This document shows positions 7,681 to 17,230 of a stretch of 64,000 nt of DNA, piece after piece; position 1 is the stretch's first letter; each line of letters opens with the position of its first letter. The stretch is taken from NCBI GenBank assembly GCA_022772675.1, contig JALEZW010000032.1, positions 1-64,000 on the forward strand, given 5' to 3'. The notes under the pieces are model-generated. The model saw only the letters and a program-made list of their open reading frames with translations, was not told where the DNA came from and made no database searches. The translations under genes were made by a program, and so were the position numbers. Source of the stretch: Agathobacter sp. GTDB lineage: Bacteria; Bacillota; Clostridia; Lachnospirales; Lachnospiraceae.

Positions 7681-8469
7681 ATGGTTACTGGAATTATTGT
7701 CGCAGCACTTGTGGTAGGCTGCGTAGGAATTATTCTTGGATTTTTCCTCGGAATCTCTGGAGAAAAGTTCAAAGTAGAGGTTGATCCCCGGGAGGAAGCA
7801 ATTCTTGATGTGCTTCCCGGTAACAACTGTGGTGGTTGTGGCTATGCAGGATGTTCCGGGCTGGCAGCTGCCATTGCAAAGGGAGAGGCTCCGGTAGGAC
7901 AGTGTCCTGTGGGAGGTGATCCGGTTGCTGCTAAGGTCGGTGAAATCATGGGTGTTTCCGCAGGTGCATCTGTCAAGAAGGTCGCTTTTGTAAAATGTGC
8001 GGGAACCTGTGAGAAAGCAAATCAGGACTATGAGTATACCGGTGTTGAGGACTGTGCTGCCATGGCATTTGTTCCAAACGGCGGTCCCAAGAGCTGTAAT
8101 TACGGATGCCTTGGATATGGAAACTGTGTAAAGGCATGTCCTTTTGATTCCATCCACATTGTGAACGGAATTGCAAAAGTGGATGCCAAGACCTGTAAGG
8201 CCTGCGGCAAGTGTGTGGCTGCATGTCCGAAGAATCTGATCGAGCTTGTACCATATGAGGCTATGCACCTGGTACAGTGCAGTTCTAAGGATAAGGGCAA
8301 GGATGTTATGAGTGCCTGCTCCGTTGGATGTATCGGCTGTCATCTCTGTGAGAAGAACTGCCCCTCTGATGCAATCCATGTTGTTGACAATGTGGCTTAT
8401 ATTGATCAGGAGAAATGTACAGGCTGCGGAATCTGCGCAGAGAAATGTCCGAAGAAGATTATTCTCTAA
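7681..8469 (+). CDS. rnfB: Rnf complex subunit B (ferredoxin-type electron entry)
   Basis: A 262-residue subunit with one N-terminal helix (about residues 3-25), a 4Fe-4S domain with NNCGGCGYAGCSGLA and PVGQCPVGG, and then a chain of ferredoxin-like motifs. These read CLGYGNCVKACP, CKACGKCVAACP, CIGCHLCEKNCP and CTGCGICAEKCP, so there are about four clusters beyond the first domain. RnfB is the proposed acceptor of electrons from soluble ferredoxin. It is the last gene of the operon; a terminator follows about 40 bp later. Confidence 0.94.
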   Translation: MVTGIIVAALVVGCVGIILGFFLGISGEKFKVEVDPREEAILDVLPGNNCGGCGYAGCSGLAAAIAKGEAPVGQCPVGGDPVAAKVGEIMGVSAGASVKKVAFVKCAGTCEKANQDYEYTGVEDCAAMAFVPNGGPKSCNYGCLGYGNCVKACPFDSIHIVNGIAKVDAKTCKACGKCVAACPKNLIELVPYEAMHLVQCSSKDKGKDVMSACSVGCIGCHLCEKNCPSDAIHVVDNVAYIDQEKCTGCGICAEKCPKKIIL

Positions 8470-8512
8470 TAGCTGTTTTACTAAGGATAAAAAGAATGTA
8501 AGAATACAAGAG

Positions 8513-8553
8513 ACCCCACTATGATTTTCATTAAATTCATTGTGGGGTTTCTC
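8513..8553 (+). terminator. Terminator after the rnf operon
   Basis: ACCCCAC (8513-8519) pairs with GTGGGGT (8542-8548), with further pairing inside (8521-8524 with 8537-8540), then TTTCTCCT. The loop is long, so this is a moderate rather than strong terminator. Confidence 0.6.
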
Positions 8554-8594
8554 CTGTTGCTAAAATATGCTTTTGAGTGAAAGGGGCAGTCGGC

Positions 8595-11174
8595 ATGAAA
8601 AATGAACAGTATCACCCATCCAGAAAAAAACTTATATTGACGGTTATCAGTGTTGGAATGATGCTTTGTTTTGTAACAGGTTTTTTTATCCATATGGTTC
8701 GTAAGCAGCTTTGGAATCATTCCATTACATTGATTACAGAGGCCACGCAGCAGGGGTGTGCGGCACTTCGCGTGCAGATTCGGGAAGAAATGCGTCAGAT
8801 GGATGAGATGTGCAATTCATTGGTGCTGCAGAACTCCTCCAAAATCTTTGATGATTATCTGGTAAAATATAATCAGATGGATGATGATATCTGTGTTTAT
8901 ATGGATGACGGAACCTGTCTTCCCAGGGGAACCGAACCGGATCAGGAGCTGGTGAAGCATCTGGATGAACTTACACAGGACTCGGGACTTGTGGATCCCC
9001 ATATTGACAGTGCGGATGGAGATAAGGTATTTGATGTATACAGTCGTTTTCAGATGAAATCAGGAAGATTCGGCTATATTGTAAAGGAATATGACGTTTC
9101 CGATGCAATCGAAAGCTTTAGTTTTTCCTTTTATGAGAATAAAGGATTTTCCCATCTGATTAATACGGACGGAGATATTTTAATCCGTTCTCCAAATGAG
9201 AAAAGTAATTTGTTGTTTCACAATCTGTATAAAATATTATATCAGGGAAAAAATTCAAAGGATTCCATCAGGAAGCTTAGGAGTGCTCTTAAAGCAGGAG
9301 AACAGGGGTGGACTGTTTTTTCCAGCAACGGAAAAAGGTATGTAATCAGCTATGTTCCCCTTGGGGTGAATTTTGACTGGTATCTGCTTTCTATTATTCC
9401 AAAAGCAGCCATAGATAAGCAGACAAACCATATTATCGTAGAAACACTGACGCTTCTGGGTGTGTTTTTATTTGGAATCATAACCCTTGCAATTGTAGTT
9501 CTTCATTTCATAAAAAATGCTGCTTTAAAGGTTAACCGTCAGACGGTTTATATTGATCATTTATATAATGCAGTTCCGGAGGGAATTGCATTGCTTACAC
9601 CGGATGCTCCCTACGGGCTGTTACGGCTGAATCAGGAAGGCCTGCACCTTTTAAATGAGTCTGTTATTGCGGCAGAAAATGTGCTTTATGGAGAGAGCGT
9701 ACTCAATCTGTTTGATGAAAAGGATCAGCCGCTCATTATTGAAATTTTGGATAATGCCAGCAGAATGGGCAAAAAGCAGCGGATGGAGTGTCGTATGGTG
9801 CGCCCGGATGGCACTAATTTCTGGGTTGCGGGGATTGTGGAAAAATCAGTGGATGAGGAAGGAAACAGCATACTGATTGCAACGTTCAACGATATTTCCG
9901 AGATGAAGCTGGCAGAGGAAGCCGCAGAGTTGGAGCAGCGGCAGGCACTGCAGAGTGCACTTGACAGTGCAAGGTCTGCCAATAAGGCCAAGAGCCAGTT
10001 TCTTGCCAATATGAGCCATGACATCCGTACACCTATGAATGCTATTATTGGAATGGCAGATATTGTATCGAGAAATTTAGACGACAGGGCCTGTGTGGAA
10101 GACGGCATGAGGAAAATCAGTATTTCCAGTAAGCATCTGCTGGGGTTAATTAATGATATTCTGGACATGTCTAAGATTGAAAGCGGAAAAATGTCCCTGC
10201 AGGAGGAAGATTTTAATCTGAAAGAGCTGGTTTCGGATATGGCAGAACTGGCGCATACCCAGACAGATGAGGCAAAGATTAATCTTCATGTGGACATATC
10301 CTCTCTTAATGAGAAAATGGTGAGAGGTGACCGCATGCGTATCAGACAGATTTACTTGAATATTATCAGCAATGCTGTTAAATACACACCGGAAGGCGGC
10401 CTGGTCCGGATTCTGGCATGGGAAGAGGAGGGGTATCACGGCAGTATGAAAAATTATGTTTTCCGCTGCGAGGATACCGGAATCGGAATGTCAAAAGAAT
10501 TTTTACAGCATGTGTTCGAGCCTTTTGAGAGGGTACAGAATTCTACCATGAGCAGAATTCCGGGAACCGGTCTTGGAATGGCAATTACCAAAAATCTGGT
10601 AGATTTAATGGGAGGAAGCATAGAGATACATAGTGAACTGCATAAAGGCAGTGAAATTACGGTGATTCTTCCATTGAAGCCGCTTTCCGAGGATTCTGTT
10701 GTTTCAGAAGCAGAAAGTTCAGAATTGACAGAGGAATTATATACTGGAGCAGAATGCTTTGATCTGACCGGATACCGCGTCCTTCTTGTGGAGGACAATG
10801 AACTGAACCGGGAGATTGCAAATATTTTGATCAGTGAGACAGGAATTATAGTTGAGGAGGCATGTGATGGAAAAGAGGCTGTAGATAAAGTATTACAGTC
10901 GCCGGAATATTATTATGACATGATTTTTATGGACGTGCAGATGCCGGTAATGGATGGGTATAAAGCTACGGAAGAAATCCGTTCCATGGAGCGGAGGGAT
11001 GTGAAGACCATGCCTATTGTAGCAATGACAGCAAATGCCTTTGAGGAGGATGTCAAAATGGCATTGGATGCCGGAATGAATGAACATTTTTCTAAACCAA
11101 TCGAGACAGAAAAATTAAAGAAACTGCTGCAGAAATATCTTCGGGGAAAAGAACATCATTCTGTCTCAAACTGA
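8595..11174 (+). CDS. Hybrid sensor histidine kinase / response regulator
   Basis: An 859-residue membrane sensor. A helix at about residues 13-33 and another near 285-305 bracket an extracytoplasmic sensor domain of about 250 residues (Cache-like by architecture only). A PAS-type domain follows at about 335-445. The HisKA box FLANMSHDIRTPMNAIIG puts the phosphoacceptor at His475; the N-box NIISNAVKYTPEGG and glycine box GTGLGM mark the ATPase. The C-terminal receiver domain has the phosphoacceptor Asp780 in IFMDVQMPVMDG. No output-domain partner is adjacent. The ATG at 8595 is chosen because AAAGGGG precedes it. Its signal is unknown. It converges on apbE, overlapping it by 19 bp. Confidence 0.88.
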   Translation: MKNEQYHPSRKKLILTVISVGMMLCFVTGFFIHMVRKQLWNHSITLITEATQQGCAALRVQIREEMRQMDEMCNSLVLQNSSKIFDDYLVKYNQMDDDICVYMDDGTCLPRGTEPDQELVKHLDELTQDSGLVDPHIDSADGDKVFDVYSRFQMKSGRFGYIVKEYDVSDAIESFSFSFYENKGFSHLINTDGDILIRSPNEKSNLLFHNLYKILYQGKNSKDSIRKLRSALKAGEQGWTVFSSNGKRYVISYVPLGVNFDWYLLSIIPKAAIDKQTNHIIVETLTLLGVFLFGIITLAIVVLHFIKNAALKVNRQTVYIDHLYNAVPEGIALLTPDAPYGLLRLNQEGLHLLNESVIAAENVLYGESVLNLFDEKDQPLIIEILDNASRMGKKQRMECRMVRPDGTNFWVAGIVEKSVDEEGNSILIATFNDISEMKLAEEAAELEQRQALQSALDSARSANKAKSQFLANMSHDIRTPMNAIIGMADIVSRNLDDRACVEDGMRKISISSKHLLGLINDILDMSKIESGKMSLQEEDFNLKELVSDMAELAHTQTDEAKINLHVDISSLNEKMVRGDRMRIRQIYLNIISNAVKYTPEGGLVRILAWEEEGYHGSMKNYVFRCEDTGIGMSKEFLQHVFEPFERVQNSTMSRIPGTGLGMAITKNLVDLMGGSIEIHSELHKGSEITVILPLKPLSEDSVVSEAESSELTEELYTGAECFDLTGYRVLLVEDNELNREIANILISETGIIVEEACDGKEAVDKVLQSPEYYYDMIFMDVQMPVMDGYKATEEIRSMERRDVKTMPIVAMTANAFEEDVKMALDAGMNEHFSKPIETEKLKKLLQKYLRGKEHHSVSN

Positions 11175-12220
11175 ATATCTGTGTTTTTTCCGACACCGGA
11201 GCTTGTCATAATGGTTCCGTCATGGGTGACGAATATGGCCTCTACACCATCGGTTTCTTCAATCAGCTTCATCCCTTCTTTTTCACCAAGGGCAAAACAG
11301 GTAGTACTTAAGGCATCCCCATCCATGGAAATGGAACTGATAATGGTTACCTGGTCCAGTGAATTTTCAACAGGATACCCGGTTTTGGTATTTAATATAT
11401 GGTGATACAGTGTATTGTCCACACGAAAATAACGTTCATAGATACCGGATGTTACCACAGAGGCGTCCTTTATAGAGAGTTTCCCCAGAGGCGTGCCGGA
11501 TTCGGCAAAGGGTTTCTGGATTCCAATGGTATAATTGCTGTCTTTTTCCTTTGGTCCAAGGGTAAGTACATTTCCTCCAAGGCTGATAATACCGGTGGTG
11601 ATTCCTTTGTTGTTGAGATATTTCCGCATCTCATCTGCGATAAAGCCCTTGGCAATCCCACCGAGATCCAGTCTGGCTTTCGGATCCTTCAAGCGCACCT
11701 GATTTCCATTGATTTCAATATTTTTGTAATTGACATGTGAGAGTGCCTCTTTTATTTCCGTCTTAGAGGGAACACAGGAAACGTCAACCTCATTGCTTTC
11801 GGAGTTGACATTTTCCGCGATTTCCGAGAAATTCCAGAGATCTGAAAGTGTACCGATGGTGATGTCGAATTTTCCATCGCTGATTTCTCCATAATGGATT
11901 CCATCCTGAATCAGGGTGAGGGTATCGTCACTAACGGTTACATAGGCGCCTGCAGCGTCGTTGATTTTTGAAATTTCACTGTCTTTTACCGTGTTGGAGA
12001 GTTTTTTCTCGAACTTATCCGCAAGGGCAAAGCAGTCTTTCAGATAGGTGTCATCGTCGGTATTATACAGGGTAACGGTAATGATGGTGTCAAAATAAAA
12101 ACCGGTTTTGGATACCTTTTTTTCTCTTTGGGAACAGCCCTGCAGGGACAGTCCGATTATCAGGAAAAGACATAGCAGGAGGCATTTTTTCCTATTTATT
12201 TTGGTAGAGTTTATCATCAT
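11156..12220 (-). CDS. apbE: FAD:protein FMN transferase (ApbE), lipoprotein
   Basis: A 354-residue lipoprotein: a basic start, a hydrophobic stretch and the lipobox LQGC put the lipidated Cys at about residue 29, so the enzyme acts outside the membrane. ApbE enzymes transfer FMN from FAD to a Thr or Ser in target proteins. Family motifs are visible: GFYFDTIITVTLY, FDITIGTLSDLW, LDLGGIAKGFIAD and the Mg-site region VTSGIYERYFRVDNTLYHHI (about 20 residues). The targets are probably RnfD (Thr154) and RnfG (Thr176) encoded nearby. The ATG at 12220 is chosen for its AGAAAGG site five bases upstream; the frame stays open to 12274. Confidence 0.93.
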   Translation of the reverse strand: MMINSTKINRKKCLLLCLFLIIGLSLQGCSQREKKVSKTGFYFDTIITVTLYNTDDDTYLKDCFALADKFEKKLSNTVKDSEISKINDAAGAYVTVSDDTLTLIQDGIHYGEISDGKFDITIGTLSDLWNFSEIAENVNSESNEVDVSCVPSKTEIKEALSHVNYKNIEINGNQVRLKDPKARLDLGGIAKGFIADEMRKYLNNKGITTGIISLGGNVLTLGPKEKDSNYTIGIQKPFAESGTPLGKLSIKDASVVTSGIYERYFRVDNTLYHHILNTKTGYPVENSLDQVTIISSISMDGDALSTTCFALGEKEGMKLIEETDGVEAIFVTHDGTIMTSSGVGKNTDIQFETE

Positions 12221-12242
12221 AAAAGCCTTTCTGTTATTGTGA

Positions 12243-12329
12243 ATGTGTGTAGAATTGTGGAAGTTGCGAAGCAACGGAGCAATTCGTGTATCAAATGAGG
12301 GGCAAAATACCTTTTGACCCTCATATCAT
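12243..12329 (+). repeat. Leader repeat, copy 1 (upstream of proB)
   Basis: Bases 12279-12329 are identical over 51 bp to 34618-34668 in the yicC leader. The repeat contains a hairpin: TGAGGG-G-CAAAA, loop TACC, TTTTG-A-CCCTCA (one internal mismatch), at about 12296-12323. Just upstream are a second hairpin GTTGC-GAA-GCAAC (about 12263-12275) and the block ATGTGTGTAGAATTG (12243-12257), which is shared with the minus-strand copy at 3240-3254. It lies in the divergent gap between apbE and proB, about 137 bp before the proB start. Confidence 0.8.
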
Positions 12330-12465
12330 ATTATATGATACAGGAATATTTTCTTACAGGCAAGCTTTGTTGTTTTTTTTTGAGAGATATGGTAAAGTAG
12401 TTAATGTTCGGACAAAAGAAAAGAGATCTGTGTCTGAATACATTACTATTTAGAGGATGGAAACA

Positions 12466-13305
12466 ATGGAAATGAAAATAAAATATAAAAGGGTGGTCAT
12501 TAAAATAGGGTCCTCTTCCCTGACTCATGCTGAGACGGGAAGACTTAATCTGGCCAAGATGGAGCACCTGGTCAGGGAACTGAGTGATTTACATAATATG
12601 GGGATGGATATCTGTCTGGTAAGCTCAGGGGCAATTGCCGTGGGACGGGCGGCCATGGGAATTGAGGAACGTCCATCGGAAACCTCCATCAAGCAGGCCT
12701 GTGCGGCTGTGGGACAGGCGAAGCTTATGATGGTATATCAGAAACTGTTTTCCGAATACAGTCAGACGGCTGGGCAGATTCTTCTGACAAAGAACACCAT
12801 GGTAAATCCCGTATCCCGGTCTAATGCAAAAAATACTTTTGAAGAACTGTTTCATTTGGGAATCATTCCGGTTGTGAATGAAAATGATACCGTCAGTACC
12901 TACGAGATGCAGTTTGGGGACAATGACACGCTTTCTGCTCTTGTAGCATCTATGGTGGGGGCAGACCTCTTAATTCTGCTTTCCGACATTGACGGACTTT
13001 ATACCGACGACCCCCACAGCAATCCGGATGCCAGGCTGCTGAAAGTAGTGGATACGATTGACGAGAATATATACGGGATGGCAAAGGACTCTACCGGCAG
13101 TGATGTGGGAACCGGCGGTATGGCAACAAAGCTTACTGCGGCAAAGATTGCCACATTTTCCGGGGCGGATATGATTATTGCAAATGGACGGGATGTAAGA
13201 ATTTTACAGGATATCTTTGCGGATGATTATGTAGGAACGCTTTTTACGGCAAATGAGAATCCGAACTTTAACCTGGCAAATTATATAATGGAGACAATAG
13301 GCTGA
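12466..13305 (+). CDS. proB: Glutamate 5-kinase
   Basis: A 279-residue amino acid kinase for the first step of proline synthesis, ATP-dependent phosphorylation of glutamate. It has VVIKIGSSSLT at the N-terminus, VSSGAIAVGRAAMG, VVNENDTVSTYEMQFGDNDTLSA and DVGTGGMATKLTAAKIA, all family signatures. It ends after the kinase domain and lacks the C-terminal PUA domain found in the 367-residue E. coli enzyme. GAGG at 12453-12456 rules out the ATG at 12457 and favours 12466. The stop overlaps the next start by one base. proA lies three genes on in the same direction. Confidence 0.93.
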   Translation: MEMKIKYKRVVIKIGSSSLTHAETGRLNLAKMEHLVRELSDLHNMGMDICLVSSGAIAVGRAAMGIEERPSETSIKQACAAVGQAKLMMVYQKLFSEYSQTAGQILLTKNTMVNPVSRSNAKNTFEELFHLGIIPVVNENDTVSTYEMQFGDNDTLSALVASMVGADLLILLSDIDGLYTDDPHSNPDARLLKVVDTIDENIYGMAKDSTGSDVGTGGMATKLTAAKIATFSGADMIIANGRDVRILQDIFADDYVGTLFTANENPNFNLANYIMETIG

Positions 13306-13529
13306 TGACAGATGAAAAAATAGCACGAATCAATGAGTTATACAAAAAGTCAAAGTCCGAGGGCTTAAGTGAGGAGGAAAAGAAGGAACAGACACTGCTC
13401 AGGCAGGAGTTTGTTGCATCCGTTAAGTCAAACTTAAGGAGCCAGCTCAACAATATTGACATGGTAAATGAGGATGGCTCGGTGGAAAATCTGGGTAAAA
13501 AATATGGAAACAAAACAAGAACTTCGTAA
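13305..13529 (+). CDS. UPF0291 / DUF896 family protein (YnzC-like)
   Basis: A 74-residue soluble, highly charged helical protein. The pattern IARINELYKKSKSEGLSEEE near the N-terminus, followed by QTLLRQEFVASVKSNLRSQL, is the signature of the DUF896/YnzC family. No enzyme activity is established; B. subtilis YnzC is a small helical-hairpin protein. The start overlaps the proB stop by one base, and the C-terminus overlaps the next gene by 26 bases, so it is tightly coupled within the pro operon. Function unknown. Confidence 0.85.
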   Translation: MTDEKIARINELYKKSKSEGLSEEEKKEQTLLRQEFVASVKSNLRSQLNNIDMVNEDGSVENLGKKYGNKTRTS

Positions 13530-14079
13530 AAGGATGAAAAAAATTAGAAATGCCATTTCTGCTGAGGACAGGGAGAAAAAGAGTACTGCAATCTGCAGAA
13601 AGCTGCTGGATATGAAGCGTTACGGGGAAACAGAAAAAATTCTGGTTTATGCAGCGGCACATAGTGAGGTGAATCTGGATCTGTTTGTGGAACGGGCCTT
13701 ATCAGACGGAAAGGAATTGTATTTTCCGAAGGTTTATGGAAAAGAAATGGAATTTTACAGGATTACTTCCATGAATGAGTTGATTTTAGGAGCCTTTTCC
13801 ATCAGGGAACCGGATACAGAAAGGTTTTCTTTATCATGCTTTATGGGAGAGGGGGACGGCGCATGGATGCTTGTACCGGGAGTTGCCTTTTCACCGGAGG
13901 GAAAAAGAATGGGATACGGCGGCGGCTACTATGACCGCTATCTTGCAAAGCATACAAAGCTGCACAGGACGGGAATTGCTTTTTTAGAACAGTTGACAGA
14001 TGAAATTGTGGAAGAGCCATATGATTACCGGATGGAGGATATGGTCACAGATTCTGTTTGTGATTTCTGTGGGAAATAG
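13504..14079 (+). CDS. 5-formyltetrahydrofolate cyclo-ligase
   Basis: A 191-residue enzyme of the MTHFS family, converting 5-formyl-THF and ATP to 5,10-methenyl-THF. The N-terminal KQELRKRMKKIRNAIS, the middle VPGVAFSPEGKRMGYGGGYYDRYL (ATP/folate site, shown in part) and the final EEPYDYRMEDMVTD are family features. The ATG at 13504 is the start that matches family N-termini; the frame is open to 13468. The ribosome site (GGG nine bases upstream) is weak, in keeping with translation coupled to the overlapping upstream gene. Confidence 0.9.
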   Translation: METKQELRKRMKKIRNAISAEDREKKSTAICRKLLDMKRYGETEKILVYAAAHSEVNLDLFVERALSDGKELYFPKVYGKEMEFYRITSMNELILGAFSIREPDTERFSLSCFMGEGDGAWMLVPGVAFSPEGKRMGYGGGYYDRYLAKHTKLHRTGIAFLEQLTDEIVEEPYDYRMEDMVTDSVCDFCGK

Positions 14080-14136
14080 ATTATGAAAAAATGAGATTAC
14101 TTTAGAGAATCATTATGGAAAACGGGAGGAAATAAA

Positions 14137-15399
14137 ATGGGCGCAAGCTTGGAGGAACTATGTAAAAAGGCACATGACGCAAGGATTAAGGTTGGAATGC
14201 TGGATACGGATACGAAGAATCAGACCTTAAATCTTGCGGCAGACTGTATGATGTCACATGAGGCGGAAATTCTTGCTGCCAATGAAAAGGATATGGAACG
14301 AGGCCGGAAGAACAATATGCCCCAGGGACTTTTAGACCGTCTTGCGTTAAATCATGACCGGCTTCTTGGTATGGCAGACGGACTCAGGCAGGTGGCAAAA
14401 CTTGAGGATCCCATTGGCGAGACCATGTCCATGAAAAAACGGCCAAACGGGCTGATAATTGGCAAGGTTCGCGTAGCTATCGGTGTAATTGGCATTATTT
14501 ATGAGGCACGGCCGAATGTGACAGCAGATGCCTTTGGATTATGCTTTAAATCCGGAAATTGTGCCATCCTGAAGGGTGGAAGTGATGCCATCTGCTCCAA
14601 TATAGCCATTGTTTCTGCGTTAAAGGAAGCTCTTGATCAGATGCAGATAGAGGAAGGGGCATTGAGTCTCATTGAGAGTACCGACAGAGAGACAACCAAT
14701 GCCTTTATGAAAATGAAGGACTATGTGGACCTTTTGATTCCAAGAGGCGGCAGGGGACTCATCCAGAACGTTGTGGAAAATGCCACCATTCCGGTGATTG
14801 AGACCGGAACCGGAAACTGCCATATTTATGTGGACCAGTACGCAGATCAGGACATGGCAGTAAATATCATAAAAAATGCAAAGACCCAGAGAATCGGTGT
14901 CTGCAATGCCTGCGAATCTATTGTGGTTCACCGTGCCATTGCAAAGGAGTTTCTGCCCAAACTATATGGGGCATTAAAAGAGTATCAGGTGGAAATGCGA
15001 GGAGATGATTACGCTCTGGAGTGTTTAGGACCGGACAAACCTTTGGTGAAAGAGGCTGTTGAGGAAGACTGGGGAACAGAATATCTGGATTATATTATGT
15101 CCGTAAAGATTGTGGACAGTGTGGATGAGGCAATTGCACACATCAATAAGTATAATACTTCCCATTCTGAGGCCATTATTACCAAAGATTATGATATTGC
15201 ACAAAAGTTCCTGGCAGAAATTGACTCCGCCTGTGTCTATGTCAATGCATCCACTCGTTTTTCGGACGGAAATGAGTTTGGACTGGGGGCAGAGATTGGA
15301 ATCAGCACCCAGAAACTTCATGCCAGAGGCCCCATGGGACTGGAAGCACTTACCAGCTATAAATATATTATTTACGGAAGCGGACAGGTTCGTCCGTAA
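14137..15399 (+). CDS. proA: Glutamate-5-semialdehyde dehydrogenase (gamma-glutamyl phosphate reductase)
   Basis: A 420-residue NADPH-dependent reductase for the second step of proline synthesis. The fold is that of an aldehyde dehydrogenase; the catalytic cysteine lies in [13 protein letters not shown] near residue 255. [16 protein letters not shown] and [15 protein letters not shown] are ProA signatures. GGGAGG precedes the ATG by six bases. It is separated from proB by two small genes, and the whole block 12466-15399 is probably one transcript. A full-length, intact enzyme. Confidence 0.95.
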   Translation: MGASLEELCKKAHDARIKVGMLDTDTKNQTLNLAADCMMSHEAEILAANEKDMERGRKNNMPQGLLDRLALNHDRLLGMADGLRQVAKLEDPIGETMSMKKRPNGLIIGKVRVAIGVIGIIYEARPNVTADAFGLCFKSGNCAILKGGSDAICSNIAIVSALKEALDQMQIEEGALSLIESTDRETTNAFMKMKDYVDLLIPRGGRGLIQNVVENATIPVIETGTGNCHIYVDQYADQDMAVNIIKNAKTQRIGVCNACESIVVHRAIAKEFLPKLYGALKEYQVEMRGDDYALECLGPDKPLVKEAVEEDWGTEYLDYIMSVKIVDSVDEAIAHINKYNTSHSEAIITKDYDIAQKFLAEIDSACVYVNASTRFSDGNEFGLGAEIGISTQKLHARGPMGLEALTSYKYIIYGSGQVRP

Positions 15400-15417
15400 C
15401 AAAATGACAGGAGTATT

Positions 15418-16854
15418 ATGAGAGATTTTGAGGCAAACGGATTAAGCGGGGCAGAGGAAACAAAGCTCCAGTATGAGTATATTGAGAAAGCAAAAAAGTA
15501 CGTCAGCCAAAAGGAAAAGGAGCTGGGGCGGAAGCTTACCTGCTATGTAAAGACCTTTGGCTGCCAGATGAATGCCAGAGATTCAGAAAAGCTGCTGGGA
15601 ATCCTGAATGAAATCGGATATGTGGAGACAGAGGATGAGCATGCGGATTTTGTCATATACAATACCTGTACAGTGCGGGAAAATGCCAATAACAAGGTTT
15701 ATGGGCGTCTCGGGTATCTGTCCAACTACAAAAAGAAGAATCCCCACATGATGATAGCCCTATGTGGCTGCATGATGCAGGAGCCGGAGGTGGTAGAGAA
15801 AATCCGCAAGTCCTACCGTTTTGTTAACCTGATTTTCGGAACCCATAACATTTATAAATTCGCAGAACTTTTGTGCCGTTCAATGGAGTCGGATTCCATG
15901 ATCGTGGATATCTGGAAGGATACGGATAAGATTGTGGAGGATTTGCCGGTACAGAGGAAATATTCCTTTAAATCCGGAGTTAACATTATGTTTGGCTGTA
16001 ACAATTTCTGCAGCTACTGTATTGTTCCATATGTCAGAGGCCGAGAACGGAGCCGGGAGCCTAAGGATATCATAAGGGAAATTGAAAGCCTGGTGGCGGA
16101 TGGGGTCTGTGAAGTCATGCTGCTGGGACAGAACGTGAACTCCTATGGAAAGAATTTAGAGCACCCGGTGACTTTTGCGGAATTACTGCGGGAGGTTAAT
16201 AAAATTGAGGGACTTAAGAGAATCCGTTTTATGACTTCCCATCCAAAGGATCTCTCGGATGATCTGATTCTCGCGATGAAGGAGTGTGATAAGGTCTGTA
16301 AACATATGCACCTGCCGCTGCAGTCTGGAAGTTCGAGACTTCTCAAGATCATGAACAGGCATTATGACAAGGAACAGTATCTTGCTCTGGTTAAAAAGCT
16401 TAGAGAAGCCATTCCGGACATTGCACTGACCACCGATATTATTGTCGGATTCCCGGGGGAGACGGAAGAGGATTTTAATGAGACATTGGATGTGGTAAAA
16501 CAGGTGCAGTATGACAGTGCCTTTACCTTTATTTATTCCAAGCGTACCGGAACTCCTGCAGCTGCTATGAAAAACCAGGTGGATCCCGATGAGGTAAAAC
16601 GGCATTTTGACATTCTGCTTAAGGAAGTACAGGAAATCAGTGCAAAGAAAGCAAAGGAATTAGAAGGTCGCGTGATGGAGGTTCTGGCAGAGGAACAGAA
16701 TATCCAGGATGCTTCCCTGATTACCGGAAGGCTTTCCAACAATTCTGTGGTTCATTTTCCGGGCACACCGGATATGATCGGGAAATTCTATATGGTCAGA
16801 CTGACGGAGTGCAGAGGCTTTTATTATCTGGGAGAGATTGTAGAAGATGCGTAG
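15418..16854 (+). CDS. miaB: tRNA-2-methylthio-N6-dimethylallyladenosine synthase
   Basis: A 478-residue radical SAM methylthiotransferase that modifies i6A37 in tRNAs reading UNN codons. The three cysteines of the N-terminal UPF0004 domain are in TFGCQMNARDSE, NTCTVREN and CGCMMQ. The radical SAM cluster motif is CNNFCSYCIVPYVRGRE at about residues 198-214, and a TRAM RNA-binding domain ends the protein. The AGGAG site lies six bases before the ATG. MiaB is separated from RimO (36.5 kb) by the VRENANNK-type motif rather than the RimO one, so the call is specific. Confidence 0.94.
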   Translation: MRDFEANGLSGAEETKLQYEYIEKAKKYVSQKEKELGRKLTCYVKTFGCQMNARDSEKLLGILNEIGYVETEDEHADFVIYNTCTVRENANNKVYGRLGYLSNYKKKNPHMMIALCGCMMQEPEVVEKIRKSYRFVNLIFGTHNIYKFAELLCRSMESDSMIVDIWKDTDKIVEDLPVQRKYSFKSGVNIMFGCNNFCSYCIVPYVRGRERSREPKDIIREIESLVADGVCEVMLLGQNVNSYGKNLEHPVTFAELLREVNKIEGLKRIRFMTSHPKDLSDDLILAMKECDKVCKHMHLPLQSGSSRLLKIMNRHYDKEQYLALVKKLREAIPDIALTTDIIVGFPGETEEDFNETLDVVKQVQYDSAFTFIYSKRTGTPAAAMKNQVDPDEVKRHFDILLKEVQEISAKKAKELEGRVMEVLAEEQNIQDASLITGRLSNNSVVHFPGTPDMIGKFYMVRLTECRGFYYLGEIVEDA

Positions 16855-17230
16855 GCAATTTGGTAAAAAGGATGTGGTTTTTATCGGAAGCCTGCTGTTA
16901 CTTTGTGCCATCGTATTGCTTCTGTTTCGTGTAGCGTTTCGAAGCGAAGGGACAAAAATTGTAATTACAAGGGATGGGGAGCTTTACGGAACCTACTCCC
17001 TTTCAGAACCCCGGACAATTTCCATCAGGGACAAAAATGGTCATGTTACAAATACACTTGTGATTAAAGACGGGAAAGCGGATATGATTCATGCAGACTG
17101 TCCGGATAAGATTTGTGTACATCAGAAGGCGGTCTCTGCAGAAAATGAGACTATTGTCTGCCTGCCGAATAAGATTGTTGTGACGGTCACAAATTCCAAT
17201 GAAGAGGGGATGGATGGATTTGCACAGTAA
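16847..17230 (+). CDS. NusG domain II-containing protein
   Basis: A 127-residue protein with one N-terminal membrane helix (about residues 10-30) and a small extracytoplasmic beta domain, of the NusG_II (DUF1312) type. The conserved end segment is HADCPDKICVHQKAVS followed by VCLPNKIVVTV, with two cysteines in CPDKIC. It overlaps miaB by 8 nt and the next gene by 17 nt. In other Firmicutes such proteins sit beside Gx transporters and ApbE/FMN-binding proteins, so a role in an extracytoplasmic flavin or quinone-linked system is likely, but not proven. Confidence 0.82.
   Translation: MRRQFGKKDVVFIGSLLLLCAIVLLLFRVAFRSEGTKIVITRDGELYGTYSLSEPRTISIRDKNGHVTNTLVIKDGKADMIHADCPDKICVHQKAVSAENETIVCLPNKIVVTVTNSNEEGMDGFAQ

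Noticed and set aside
7654-8379. A 241-codon open frame on the - strand
   Set aside because: Antisense to rnfB, which has clear FeS motifs; the minus-strand product is Cys/His/Thr-rich as expected from reversed rnfB codons.
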